Translations under genes and position numbers: made by a program | In this document: in pieces, positions 6,699 through 15,142 of the stretch | Position numbering within the stretch: position 1 is the stretch's first letter | Layout: every line of letters starts with the position of its first letter | Source: CAVQZA01 sp963724805 | Lineage (GTDB): Bacteria > Actinomycetota > Thermoleophilia > Gaiellales > Gaiellaceae | NCBI GenBank assembly: GCA_963724805.1 | Contig: CAVRWA010000014.1 | Coordinates: 1,302,001 to 1,366,000 of the forward strand | Reading direction: 5' to 3' | Length of the DNA: 64,000 nt | The notes under the pieces: model-generated | What the model was told of the DNA's origin: nothing | Seen by the model: only the letters and a program-made list of their open reading frames with translations | The model's database searches: none

Positions 6699-9035
6699 AT
6701 GTCGGACACGGAGGCTCGGTCTTTGGATCCGGTCGAGGGCGCAAATGTCCGTGAGCTTCGGCTTGCGATCGTTCTCTACGGCGGGGCGTCGCTCGCGATC
6801 TACATGCACGGAACGACGAAGGAGGTTCAGCGCCTCGTCAAGGCGTCCGCGCTCGCCGACCGCGGCATTGCCCCGGCCGCGCCGAGCGAGCGCGTCTACG
6901 GCGAGCTGCTCGCGGAGCTCATCCGTCGCAACCCCGCGGGGGTCCGTACGCGCGTCGTCGTCGATGTCGTGGCCGGGACCTCTGCGGGTGGGATCAACGG
7001 CGTCTATCTCTCGAAGGCGATTGCGCACAACCGGTCGCAGGACTCCCTCCGCGACCTCTGGCTCGAGCGCGGCGACATCAAGGTGCTGCTGCGCGGGCCG
7101 AGCTGGCTGCCGACGCTGCTGAAGGCGCCCGTGCTGCTCGCGGGTGCCGTCAAGAAGCCGGTGCTCAAGGGCGACGCGATCGCGCAGTGGATGTACGACG
7201 CGCTCCACGACATGGACGCAAGCGGGTCCCAGCCGCCGGAGCTTCAGACGCTGATGCCGCCGTCCCATCCGCTCGAGCTCTTCGTCACGGTGACCGACTT
7301 CTACGGCTACCGCCGCAACGTGATGATCGCCGACCCGACGCTGATCGGTGAGCGCGCGCACCGGCACGTGCTCTCGTTCCGCCTCGACGGCGCCGTCGAC
7401 CAGTTCGACGAGGCTCACAACGGCGCGCTCGCCTTCTCCGCGCGCACGACGATGAGCTTCCCGGGTGCCTTCCCGCCGATCAGCCTGTCGTCGTTCGAGG
7501 CGGCCGTCGCGAAGGACGCCGGTGACGTCTCGCAGGTGCTGCCGGGGCTCTTCCGGATCTACGCGCTCTCGGGCTCGGACCCGCACGCGACGTTCTTCAT
7601 CGACGGCGGTGTGCTCGACAACAAGCCGTTCGGCTACGCGATCGCTGCGATCAAGAAGCGATCAGCCGAGTCCGAGGTCGAGCGGCGGCTGCTGTTCCTC
7701 GAGCCCGATCCGGGCGGCGGGGGCGGCGCAGCGCCCGGAGGAAGCTCGCCGAGCCCGATCGCGACCGTGCTCGCATCGATCTCGGGCCTGCCTCGGGAGG
7801 AGCCTGTCCTCGACGACATCCTCGAGGTCAACGCCCAGAACGATCGGGTCCGGCGGATCCGCGACATCATCGAGACCTCGTTCGACCCGATCGCCGCCCG
7901 GATCGAGGAGATCGTCGGCACGGGGCTCGGCCGGCTCGCGCAGGAGCGGTCGCCGGCCGAGCTCGCGGGGTTGAGCGCCCGGATCAACGAGGACGCGAAG
8001 GCGGCCGCGGGCTTCGCATACGCGACCTACATCCGCAGCAAGGTGAGCGGCGTCGTCGACGGCTTCGCGCGGACGATCTGCCGCCTCGCCGACTTTCCGG
8101 ACGACTCGAACCAGGCGGTGTTCGTCCGGGCCGTCGTCCGCTCCTGGGGAGGGACGCGCCTCTTCCGCGACGAGAACGGCCGGCAGGCTCCCGTCGACGA
8201 CCTGGTCGCGTTCCTGCGGAGGTTCGACCTCGCCTACGGCGCACGCAGGCTGCGCTTCGTGATCGACGGCCTCAGCTGGTGGTATGCCGACGTGGGCAAG
8301 CCGGGCTACCCGACGCGCGCGCAGCTCGACCAGGGCAAGAAGGCCCTGTACGACGCACGCGACACCCTGCTCGACGCTATGGACGGCCGAGGGCTGCTCA
8401 CCGACGTCACGGGTGACGTGCTCGCGGTCTTCGCACAGGCGCCGATCGACGCCGCGATCGCGAAACGGCAGGGTCCCGGGGACTATGCGGTTGCCCACGC
8501 CGTCGAGCTCGCCCGCCTCGAGCAGGCATTCGGCGACGCGCTCGACGCGAAGCGCGCCGGCTCCGGCGAGGCGCTCTACCGGCAGCTGTACGAGCTGTCC
8601 GAGAGCTGGGCACCCGAAAGGCGCGCCGACCTGCTGGTCCGCTACCTGGGCTTCCCGTACTGGGACGTCCTGCTGTACCCGCTCCAGACCGTTGCCGACG
8701 CCGGCGAGCGCGACGCGATCCAGGTCGTGCGGATGAGCCCGCGCGACACCGAGTTGCTGCCGCCGCTCGATCCCCACAAGGCGAAGCTCGCCGGCCACGG
8801 GAAGATGCACTTCGGGGCCTTCTTCGACCGCGCCGGCCGCGAGAGCGACTACCTGTGGGGGCGCCTGGACGGGGCCGAGCGCCTGATCGGGCTCGTCCTC
8901 GGACCGGATTTCACCGACGAGGAGCGCGCGGCCTGGTGCCGCAAGGCGTTCGCGGCGATCGTCGAGGAGGAGGACGACGCGCTCCCGAACGCCAAGCCGC
9001 TCCTCCAGCACGCGCGCAGCTTCGCCGGCTCGTAG
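6699..9035 (+). CDS. Patatin-like phospholipase with long C-terminal extension
   Basis: A 778-residue patatin-fold protein. The oxyanion region lies in VLYGGASLAIYMHG near residue 30, the nucleophile serine in AGTSAGGING near residue 92, and the dyad aspartate in FIDGGVLDNKPFG near residue 303. Patatin enzymes are serine lipid acyl hydrolases. The remaining 450 residues match the general plan of large actinobacterial patatin proteins with a DUF3376-like C-terminal half. There is no signal peptide, so it likely acts in the cytoplasm or at the inner membrane face. The ATG at 6699 has GGGGGTAG upstream. Its membrane lipid target is unknown. Confidence 0.88.
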   Translation: MSDTEARSLDPVEGANVRELRLAIVLYGGASLAIYMHGTTKEVQRLVKASALADRGIAPAAPSERVYGELLAELIRRNPAGVRTRVVVDVVAGTSAGGINGVYLSKAIAHNRSQDSLRDLWLERGDIKVLLRGPSWLPTLLKAPVLLAGAVKKPVLKGDAIAQWMYDALHDMDASGSQPPELQTLMPPSHPLELFVTVTDFYGYRRNVMIADPTLIGERAHRHVLSFRLDGAVDQFDEAHNGALAFSARTTMSFPGAFPPISLSSFEAAVAKDAGDVSQVLPGLFRIYALSGSDPHATFFIDGGVLDNKPFGYAIAAIKKRSAESEVERRLLFLEPDPGGGGGAAPGGSSPSPIATVLASISGLPREEPVLDDILEVNAQNDRVRRIRDIIETSFDPIAARIEEIVGTGLGRLAQERSPAELAGLSARINEDAKAAAGFAYATYIRSKVSGVVDGFARTICRLADFPDDSNQAVFVRAVVRSWGGTRLFRDENGRQAPVDDLVAFLRRFDLAYGARRLRFVIDGLSWWYADVGKPGYPTRAQLDQGKKALYDARDTLLDAMDGRGLLTDVTGDVLAVFAQAPIDAAIAKRQGPGDYAVAHAVELARLEQAFGDALDAKRAGSGEALYRQLYELSESWAPERRADLLVRYLGFPYWDVLLYPLQTVADAGERDAIQVVRMSPRDTELLPPLDPHKAKLAGHGKMHFGAFFDRAGRESDYLWGRLDGAERLIGLVLGPDFTDEERAAWCRKAFAAIVEEEDDALPNAKPLLQHARSFAGS

Positions 9036-9065
9036 CTCGGCTTGCATCGCGATGAGCTTCGGTGC

Positions 9066-10289
9066 TCAGTGGATCGACGGCTCGCGGCCGAGAGCGAGCC
9101 GTCCGAGGAACTCGTAGGCGCGGTTGTCTCCCAGCGGGTGCATGAAGGCTCCGGCCCGGACATCGCGGTACGCGCGCGCCAGGGGCGACCCGTTGAGGTA
9201 GCCGGCGCCGCCCGAGAGAGCGAGCGCTCGGTCGACGATCCGAGGGGCGGCCTGGCCGATGAACACCTTCGCGGTCTGCGCCTCGGCGAAGAGCGCGGTG
9301 AGCTCCTCGTCCGTCCCCTTGGACGCCGGGTTCGCGGCCTGATGCCGGTCGATCAGCATCGCGGAACGGTCGAACACGGCCCGGCAGGCGGCGAGCTCGA
9401 TCGTGCTTTCGGCGGCTAGCGCCGCCTCGCGGCCGTTGCCGTTGGCTCCGTGCCCGGCGAGCTTGCTCAGCGCGAGCGCGTGGGCGCTCTCGGCGATGCC
9501 GAGCGTGGCCGAGGCGTGGAGCAGTCCTGCGTTCAGGTTGCGCTCGATGTACGGAACCGGCTGGCCGGTGGGGAAGCCGCCGCGCAGTGCGGCGGCCGGC
9601 AGTTCGACGTCGTCGAAGGTGATCGAGTGGCTGCCGGAGGAACGCATGCCCAGCGCGTCCCAGTCGTCGTGGACGAGGACGCCGGGCGTGTCGCGCGGGA
9701 CCATCGCGTAGCCGTAGCGCCCACGACCGTCCTCTTCGTCGGTGAACGTGACTGCCGTGTAGAACACGTCTGCGGCCGGGGACATGGTGCAGAACGCCTT
9801 GCGGCCCGAGACGATCCAGCCGTCCTCGGTGCGGGTCGCCGTCGTCGCGGGGCGGGTGAGGTCTTGCTTCGGCTCGCTGCCGGCCGCCGCGAAGACGGTG
9901 CCGTCGCTGGCGATCTGCTCCAGCGAGCCGGCGAGCGCGGCGGCACGCCGTTCGTCGCTCGAGGCGACGGCCATCTGCCAGCGGCGCACGACGTTCAGCA
10001 GGTAGGCGAGGTGCATGTTGACGCCGAGGGTGAGGGAGGCATCGCCGCGGGCGAGCCGGCTCGAGGCGACGAGGACGTCGTGCACCGACGTCACGCCCAG
10101 GCCGCCCAACGGCTCGGGGATCGGTGCCGTGAAGTAGCCGCTTCGCTTGACCGCCTCGAAGCTCGCGAAGGGGTAGCTGCCGTCGCGGTCGTGCACACCC
10201 GCGTGCGAGCCGATCTCCTCCGCGAGCGCCTCGGCTAGCGCGACGAGGCGCTCGCCTTGCGGGGTGTTCGCCGTCAGCTCGTACGTCAT
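9066..10289 (-). CDS. Acyl-CoA dehydrogenase family protein
   Basis: A 407-residue flavoprotein of the acyl-CoA dehydrogenase superfamily, with the N-terminal helical domain, the middle beta domain (segment KAFCTMSPAADVFY, then SSGSHSITFDDVELP) and the C-terminal four-helix bundle ending in LSGGAGYLNGSPLARAYRD. The SGSHSITFDDV motif and lack of an obvious catalytic glutamate at the standard position fit the acyl-CoA dehydrogenase/monooxygenase branch as well as true dehydrogenases. Its ATG overlaps the stop of the upstream OsmC gene by 4 nt, so the two form an operon. The substrate is unknown. Confidence 0.87.
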   Translation of the reverse strand: MTYELTANTPQGERLVALAEALAEEIGSHAGVHDRDGSYPFASFEAVKRSGYFTAPIPEPLGGLGVTSVHDVLVASSRLARGDASLTLGVNMHLAYLLNVVRRWQMAVASSDERRAAALAGSLEQIASDGTVFAAAGSEPKQDLTRPATTATRTEDGWIVSGRKAFCTMSPAADVFYTAVTFTDEEDGRGRYGYAMVPRDTPGVLVHDDWDALGMRSSGSHSITFDDVELPAAALRGGFPTGQPVPYIERNLNAGLLHASATLGIAESAHALALSKLAGHGANGNGREAALAAESTIELAACRAVFDRSAMLIDRHQAANPASKGTDEELTALFAEAQTAKVFIGQAAPRIVDRALALSGGAGYLNGSPLARAYRDVRAGAFMHPLGDNRAYEFLGRLALGREPSIH

Positions 10290-10852
10290 GTCGTCACGTC
10301 CACCGAGACGGGCACCCCGTTCGTGACCATGTCGAACACGGCCGAGCGCCGCCGCGCGCGGTCGACGATCTCGCGCAGCTTCTCCTCGGGTGCGTCGCTC
10401 TTGATCCGGAACGAGACGCTGATGCGCTCGAAGCCGTTGCGGTAGTCGTCGGAGAGCCCGAGCGCGCCCTGGACGTCCATGTCGCCCTCCAGGGTCGATT
10501 CGACCTCGGTCAGGTGCACGCCGCGTGCGGCGGCCACGTAGACGAGAGAGGTCGTGAGGCAGGCCGCGAGCGCGTGGAGCAGGCACTCGGCCGGATTCGG
10601 GCCGGTGTCGGTGCCGAGCAGGATCGCCGGCTCGCCGGCGTCGAGCGTGAACGACTCGACCCTCGAGCTGTCCTCCTGGCCCGCGCCGTAGAAATCCCTG
10701 ATCGTCGTCTGGTTGTGCGCGCCGTCGACCCAGCGGTTCCGGGCGCGGAACTGGAACTTGCCCAGCTCGGGCTGGGCCTTGATCGCATCGAGCGTCCCGA
10801 ACAGGACTTCGGTGTCGACTCCATTGCGAATCGTGTGCGCGAGCTGACTCAT
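10286..10852 (-). CDS. OsmC family protein
   Basis: A 188-residue OsmC/Ohr-fold protein. It carries the family segment PAECLLHALAACLTTSLVYVAAARG, whose cysteines near residues 90 and 98 are the expected peroxidatic/resolving type, and the DMDVQGALGL region. OsmC proteins reduce organic peroxides. The ATG at 10852 follows a good GGAGC ribosome site and excludes a long spurious upstream extension. It is first in a two-gene operon with the acyl-CoA dehydrogenase and is divergent from the dodecin gene across 199 bp holding paired repeats. Confidence 0.9.
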   Translation of the reverse strand: MSQLAHTIRNGVDTEVLFGTLDAIKAQPELGKFQFRARNRWVDGAHNQTTIRDFYGAGQEDSSRVESFTLDAGEPAILLGTDTGPNPAECLLHALAACLTTSLVYVAAARGVHLTEVESTLEGDMDVQGALGLSDDYRNGFERISVSFRIKSDAPEEKLREIVDRARRRSAVFDMVTNGVPVSVDVTT

Positions 10853-10917
10853 CTCGACTGCTCCTTCGGTTGGTGTCGGCGGGAGATCCGCCTTCCGTCG
10901 TCGCACAGGAGACACGC

Positions 10918-10952
10918 GGCCGGTAAACCGGTCGCAGCCGGCCGGTAAACCG
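10918..10952. promoter_or_regulatory. Paired CCGGTAAACCG repeats, putative operator
   Basis: Two identical 13-mers GGCCGGTAAACCG (10918-10930 and 10940-10952) stand 22 bp apart, two helical turns, between the divergent OsmC and dodecin genes. Each copy contains the inverted repeat CGGT-AA-ACCG. Such phased palindromes usually bind a cooperative dimeric regulator. No regulator gene is adjacent, so the factor is unknown. Confidence 0.55.
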
Positions 10953-11051
10953 CCGGTATAGCCCCGCCGTCCTGGAGTTATCGGGCCGCGTCGGCGAAGA
11001 TGACCGGAGCATCCAGCCGGTGATCCCGAAACCGAGCCGAAGGAGTGAGAG

Positions 11052-11267
11052 ATGAGCGAGAGCGTGTATCGCGTCACCGAGGTGATCGGGTCGAGCGCGG
11101 AGTCGTGGGAGGCGGCCGCGCGAAACGCCGTCGAGACCGCAGCGCAGACGGTCCGCGACCTCCGCGTTGCCGAAGCCACGCGCTTCGACGTGACGATCAA
11201 GGACGGAAAGATCGCCGACTACCGGGTTCGCCTCGACATCTCGTTCAAGTACGAGGCAGGAGACTGA
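11052..11267 (+). CDS. Dodecin family flavin-binding protein
   Basis: A 71-residue dodecin. The pattern VYRVTEVIGSSAESWEAA at the N-terminus and the C-terminal strand ending in SFKYEAGD match the family at its usual 65-75 residue length. Dodecins form hollow dodecamers that bind flavin or flavin breakdown products and protect the cell from free flavin photochemistry. The ATG has AAGGAG upstream. Nearby flavin-dependent enzymes (the acyl-CoA dehydrogenase) are consistent with flavin handling but not proof of it. Confidence 0.93.
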   Translation: MSESVYRVTEVIGSSAESWEAAARNAVETAAQTVRDLRVAEATRFDVTIKDGKIADYRVRLDISFKYEAGD

Positions 11268-11409
11268 TCCGGCTCCACGACGCGGCTCGAACTACCCCGA
11301 ACGTGATCGGAGTTGCGGACAGGAGTTGACCTTGGCAACGACCGGGAATACCTGCGCCTGCGCGGTGTCCTTGTGTGGAGACACCAGCTAGCAACGAAGG
11401 GAGTTCTCG

Positions 11410-11928
11410 ATGAAAGGTCTGCTTCTCACCATCGGTGCGCTTGCCGTCGCTCTGTCGCTCGGCGTTGGCCTGGCCAGCGCGCTAGCGGGGAATCGGACGG
11501 CCGGCGCCGGTGCGAAGGTCGCGGTCGCGAGTACCGGGCTGGGCCGGGTCCTCGTCGACGGCCGCGGCCGCACCCTCTATCTGTTCGAGAAGGACAAGCA
11601 CGGCAAGAGCGCCTGCACCGGGATGTGCGCCGGCGCCTGGCCGCCGCTGATCGCATCCGGCAAGCCACGCGCGACGGCAGGGGCGAAGGCGTCCTTGCTC
11701 GGAACCGTGCGGCGCCCGGACGGCCGCCTGCAGGTCACCTACAACCATCACCCGCTCTACACGTTCGTCAAGGACACCGGGAAGGGTCAGACGAACGGCG
11801 AGGGCATCGACGCCTTCGGCGCCGAGTGGTACGCGGTCTCGGTCGCCGGAGCCAAGGTCGAGCAGAACGCCGAGAACGGCGGCGGCGACGACCCGGCGCC
11901 GGGCGGCTACGGCGGCTACGGGTACTAG
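11410..11928 (+). CDS. Secreted Yx(FWY)xxD repeat protein (COG4315 family)
   Basis: A 172-residue exported protein. A signal peptide spans about residues 1-27 (hydrophobic core up to ASALAG; no lipobox Cys). Two copies of the family motif follow: YLFEKD near residue 57 and YTFVKD near residue 118, each in the usual repeat with a KSACTGMCAGAWPP cysteine segment after the first. The tail is Gly/Tyr-rich (GGYGGYGY). The molecular role of the family is not established. A related but broken gene with the same type of tail lies at 43945. Ribosome site GAAGGGAG is 7 nt upstream of the ATG. Confidence 0.88.
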   Translation: MKGLLLTIGALAVALSLGVGLASALAGNRTAGAGAKVAVASTGLGRVLVDGRGRTLYLFEKDKHGKSACTGMCAGAWPPLIASGKPRATAGAKASLLGTVRRPDGRLQVTYNHHPLYTFVKDTGKGQTNGEGIDAFGAEWYAVSVAGAKVEQNAENGGGDDPAPGGYGGYGY

Positions 11929-11945
11929 AAGTCGCGTGCGCGAAG

Positions 11946-11977
11946 GGAGAGGGCCGTGCTCGGGAGCGGCCCTCTCC
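11946..11977 (+). terminator. Hairpin terminator after the Yx(FWY)xxD protein
   Basis: A perfect 11-bp stem GGAGAGGGCCG / CGGCCCTCTCC with a 10-nt loop begins 18 nt after the stop codon. The stem is very stable but is not followed by a T-run, typical of intrinsic-like terminators in high-GC actinobacteria. Confidence 0.7.
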
Positions 11978-12090
11978 TGCGCAGGAGCCGGCCGTGGCGC
12001 CCCTCCTGACTTTCATCGATGCTTGTCGCGACGGGATCGACGGCCTGTGCCCGCGATGGTCGAGGCGAACGACTATGAGGAGGGGTAAGA

Positions 12091-12303
12091 ATGGCGATGA
12101 ACGAGAAACGAAGCGACTCGAAGAGGCATTCGGCAGCGTCGCAAAGCGGCATGGGCTTCGCCTATTTCCTGGCGCTGATCGGGGCGGCCGTCTACTGGGT
12201 GCAGCAGGCGAGCGGCTTTGGCGAGGTGGTTGTCGCGCTGCTGAAGTCCTTGGTCTGGCCTTCGTTCTTGGTCTACGAGCTCTTGAAGTTCATAGGCGCC
12301 TGA
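12091..12303 (+). CDS. Small membrane protein, unknown
   Basis: A 70-residue protein with a charged N-terminus (about 18 residues rich in Lys, Arg, Ser) and two hydrophobic segments, about residues 21-40 and 45-66, containing FAYFLALIGAAVYWVQQA and VWPSFLVYELLKFIGA. The pattern suits a two-helix inner-membrane protein. GAGGAGGGG stands 6 nt before the ATG, a strong ribosome site that supports the gene. Proteins of this look are common in actinobacteria and have no assigned function. Confidence 0.7.
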   Translation: MAMNEKRSDSKRHSAASQSGMGFAYFLALIGAAVYWVQQASGFGEVVVALLKSLVWPSFLVYELLKFIGA

Positions 12304-12350
12304 TCCAGTCGGTCTCTGGCTCTGCTCCACTCCGCAGACAAGGCCTCGTC

Positions 12351-12976
12351 TCAGCGGCCGATCACACGCCGAACACGGAGCGTCCGTACAGACACCGCCG
12401 CGTACCACGCGCCGACGAGCGGGCCGAGGTCCACGAGCCCGGAGTCGCTCGGGGGCGTCGGAAACGACGCGAAGTTCAGCGCATACAGGGCCGCGCCGAT
12501 CAGGATGCCCGTCAGGCCGAACCAGCGGCCGAACCTCGGATGCGCGACCATCGCGAACCCGAAGAGCACCGTTCCCGCGGAGATGAACGTGTCCCAAGCG
12601 AGATCGAGACCGAACTCGACATGGTCGAACGCGTCTTCAACCGACGGCGACAACGCTGGCTGTTCTCCTCGGCATCGTTGACGGCAAGCTGAACGAGGAG
12701 CATGGCAGTGACGAGCGCCCCCGCCGCGACGTTCGCGATTGCGGCCAACAGTCCCGCGAGGGTCGCCCGCTCGGCTGCGAGCACCAGATAGAGGGCGACG
12801 CTCGCGGCGGCGAGCAGCGGCCCGAAGAAGCTCGCGATGATGGGACCCGCCACGTCGCCGAGGGGCGCCGCGACGATGACGGTGTGCGTCGCCACCGCCA
12901 ACAACCCGGTGACACCCGTCATGAGCGCGAGGCGCGAAGGATCGGCTTTCGTCCGCAGTGACGGGGATGTCGTCAT
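12351..12976 (-). pseudogene. Frameshifted membrane protein
   Basis: The first part, from the ATG at 12976, encodes four hydrophobic helices ending in LLVQLAVNDAEE; that frame then turns into an Arg/Ser-rich run. The adjacent frame takes over near 12650 with LSPSVEDAFDHVEFGLDLAW and two or three further helices, ending at 12351. Adding one base near 12649 would join them into one protein of about 208 residues with six to seven helices. It is either a real broken gene or a sequencing or assembly error. The family is not recognised. The gene lies convergent to the small membrane protein. Confidence 0.72.
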
Positions 12977-13087
12977 AGGTCGCGCCTTGGCATACCTCGG
13001 CGTCTCGTCTGGATGAGATTAGCGCCCCCGAAGCAATCGGATTCCACTCCCTCCGCGTGATGAACCGAGTCGACGGTTCGCGGCGGT

Positions 13088-14023
13088 TCACGTAAAGCGA
13101 TAGAGGAAGCCGTTGGTGTTGTCCGCGAGCCAGACGACACCGTTCACCGCAACGAGCCCGTGGACGTCGACCCGTCCCTCCGCCGCGACGACGACCGAGA
13201 CCGCGCCGCTCGTCGCCGACACCTTCTTCAGCGCGTCCATCGTCGGGAACCCGCTCGGATCGACCTCGGCGCTCCTGGTCGGGACCCACAGGACGTCGCC
13301 GGTCGCGGCGACGTCGATCCCGCTGGCGCCGATCTCGATCCTGGAGTCGATCGAGCCGTCTGCGGGATCCACCTTCAGCAGGTCGGTGCCGCGCCCGGTG
13401 ATCCAGAGCGCGCCGTGCGACCAGACCATGCGCTCCGTCGCGTCGCCGGGAATGACGGCAACGCGGCGAGACCTGTTCGTGCGGAGGTCGATCCTGCTGA
13501 GCACACGATCGCGATGGTTGATCACCCACGCGCTCGTGCCGTTGAACGCCATGTCGGCAGGCCCGTCGCCGACCTGCGGTCGCGCGACCACGCGATTGCT
13601 CTTCGGAGAGACACGGATCACATGCGCACCCTGGTCGTCCGCGACCCACACCGATCCGCCGCCGGTCCAGATGTTGTACGCAGCGCTGACCGGCAAGGGC
13701 ACGCGCTTGACGAGCCTGCCCGAGGCCTGATCGATGCGGTAGAGCGTGCCGCCCGAGTCGAGTGCCCAGACCGAGCCGAGGCCGGAGGCGACGGCGATCG
13801 CGGGGCCACGCAGCCGGAGCGATGTCGTCGTCTTCCCGGTGGTCGTGTCCACACGGGTCACGCGGGACTGCTCCTTGCACGCGACCCATGCGTACTTGCC
13901 CTGGACGGCCACAGTCATCGTCGGCCAGTACGGCCCGGCCGCCGCGCAGACCGGCAGCGCCTGTCCGCCGGGAAGGCCCGTGGGGGCGAGCGCCGCCGCT
14001 GCGAAGATCGCGGCCCATTTCAC
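13088..14023 (-). CDS. Exported beta-propeller protein (YncE/virginiamycin-lyase-like fold)
   Basis: A 311-residue protein with repeated units of about 40 residues, each with a pattern such as GSVWALDSGGTLYRID, GSVWVADDQGAHVIRV, SAWVINHRDRVLSRID and GALWITGRGTDLLKVD, the mark of a seven-bladed NHL/YncE-like propeller. A GTG at 14023 places a standard signal peptide (VKWAAIFAAAALA) at the N-terminus; an ATG at 14089 would add 22 basic residues and overlap the divergent regulator start. Such propellers bind ligands or act as lyases; no catalytic signature is certain here. Confidence 0.8.
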   Translation of the reverse strand: MKWAAIFAAAALAPTGLPGGQALPVCAAAGPYWPTMTVAVQGKYAWVACKEQSRVTRVDTTTGKTTTSLRLRGPAIAVASGLGSVWALDSGGTLYRIDQASGRLVKRVPLPVSAAYNIWTGGGSVWVADDQGAHVIRVSPKSNRVVARPQVGDGPADMAFNGTSAWVINHRDRVLSRIDLRTNRSRRVAVIPGDATERMVWSHGALWITGRGTDLLKVDPADGSIDSRIEIGASGIDVAATGDVLWVPTRSAEVDPSGFPTMDALKKVSATSGAVSVVVAAEGRVDVHGLVAVNGVVWLADNTNGFLYRFT

Positions 14024-14083
14024 ACCACGAATCGTGGCGGGAGAGCGGGCTGTCTTTGCGACAACTTTCGCTAGATTTCGGCC

Positions 14084-15037
14084 ATGCATGTCGTCGCTGC
14101 GGTGATCGACCAGGGCGCGCTGACGTTCGACCTGGCGATCCCCTGCGAGGTCTTCGGCCTCGACCGGAGCGACATCGTCGATCCCTGGTACGAGTTCCTG
14201 CTCGTCGGCGCCAGCGCCAGGCGGGTCCGAACGCAGACCGGCTTCACGATCGAAGTGCCGTACGGGCTCGAAGAGCTCGGCCGCGCTGACACGATCGTCG
14301 TCCCGGGCTGGTCGGACCCCGACGACGAGCCGTCGGAGGCGCTGAGGGAGTCGCTACTCGCCGCGCATGCTCGCGGTGCGCGACTCGTCTCGCTCTGCAC
14401 GGGCGTGTTCGTTCTCGCTGCAACGGGGCTGCTCGACGACCGGCGCGCGACCACGCACTGGATGTATGTCGAGCGCCTGCGACACCGCCATCCGCGGGTG
14501 AGAATCGACCCCGACGTTCTCTACGTCGCGGACGACAACGTGATGACCTCGGCGGGGACGGCCGCGGGCATCGACCTCTGCCTGCATCTGGTCGCGCTCG
14601 ACCACGGTCTCGACGTCGCCGCCGCCGTCGCGCGCCGGCTCGTGATGCCCCTGTACCGCTCGGGCGGCCAGGCACAGTACGTCGACACGCCGATCGCCGA
14701 GGACCCGCGAGGGCTGAGCGCGCTCCTCGACTGGGGCCGCGCGAATCTGGGCGCGGGCATCACCGTCGACGACCTCGCGGAGCGGGGCGCGATGAGCACG
14801 CGCACCGTGACTCGGCGCTTCCGATCGGCGATTGGCATGCCGCCGGGAGAGTGGTTGAAGCGCGAACGGCTCCGTCTCGCCCAGCGCCTGCTCGAGCGGA
14901 CGGACGATCCGCTCGAGCTCGTGGCGCGCCGCGCCGGCTACGACGCCGCGGTGACGATGAGGGCGCAGTTCGCAGCCCGCCTCCATACGTCGCCGCGCGC
15001 GTATCGTCGGGTGTTCCGCGGCGACGCAGCTATGTGA
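14084..15037 (+). CDS. GlxA family AraC-type transcriptional regulator
   Basis: A 317-residue regulator with an N-terminal DJ-1/PfpI-like amidase domain (residues 1-175, nucleophile-elbow Cys in SLCTGVFVLAATGLL) and a C-terminal AraC helix-turn-helix pair (residues 210-315, with MSTRTVTRRFRSAIGMPPGE and the second helix at AGYDAAVTMRAQFAARL). This fold senses small nitrogen compounds in several families, often choline derivatives or nucleosides. Its start overlaps the 5' edge of the beta-propeller gene, so both probably share a bidirectional promoter. The target is unknown. Confidence 0.92.
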   Translation: MHVVAAVIDQGALTFDLAIPCEVFGLDRSDIVDPWYEFLLVGASARRVRTQTGFTIEVPYGLEELGRADTIVVPGWSDPDDEPSEALRESLLAAHARGARLVSLCTGVFVLAATGLLDDRRATTHWMYVERLRHRHPRVRIDPDVLYVADDNVMTSAGTAAGIDLCLHLVALDHGLDVAAAVARRLVMPLYRSGGQAQYVDTPIAEDPRGLSALLDWGRANLGAGITVDDLAERGAMSTRTVTRRFRSAIGMPPGEWLKRERLRLAQRLLERTDDPLELVARRAGYDAAVTMRAQFAARLHTSPRAYRRVFRGDAAM

Positions 15038-15142
15038 GCCGCGGCGTCACGCCGCATAGGTCGCTTGCGACGACTGGAGCGCCGCCGCCAAAGACGCGGC
15101 CAGGCCGACGAGTGAGCGGGCGCGCGGAGCCCCACGAGGCGG

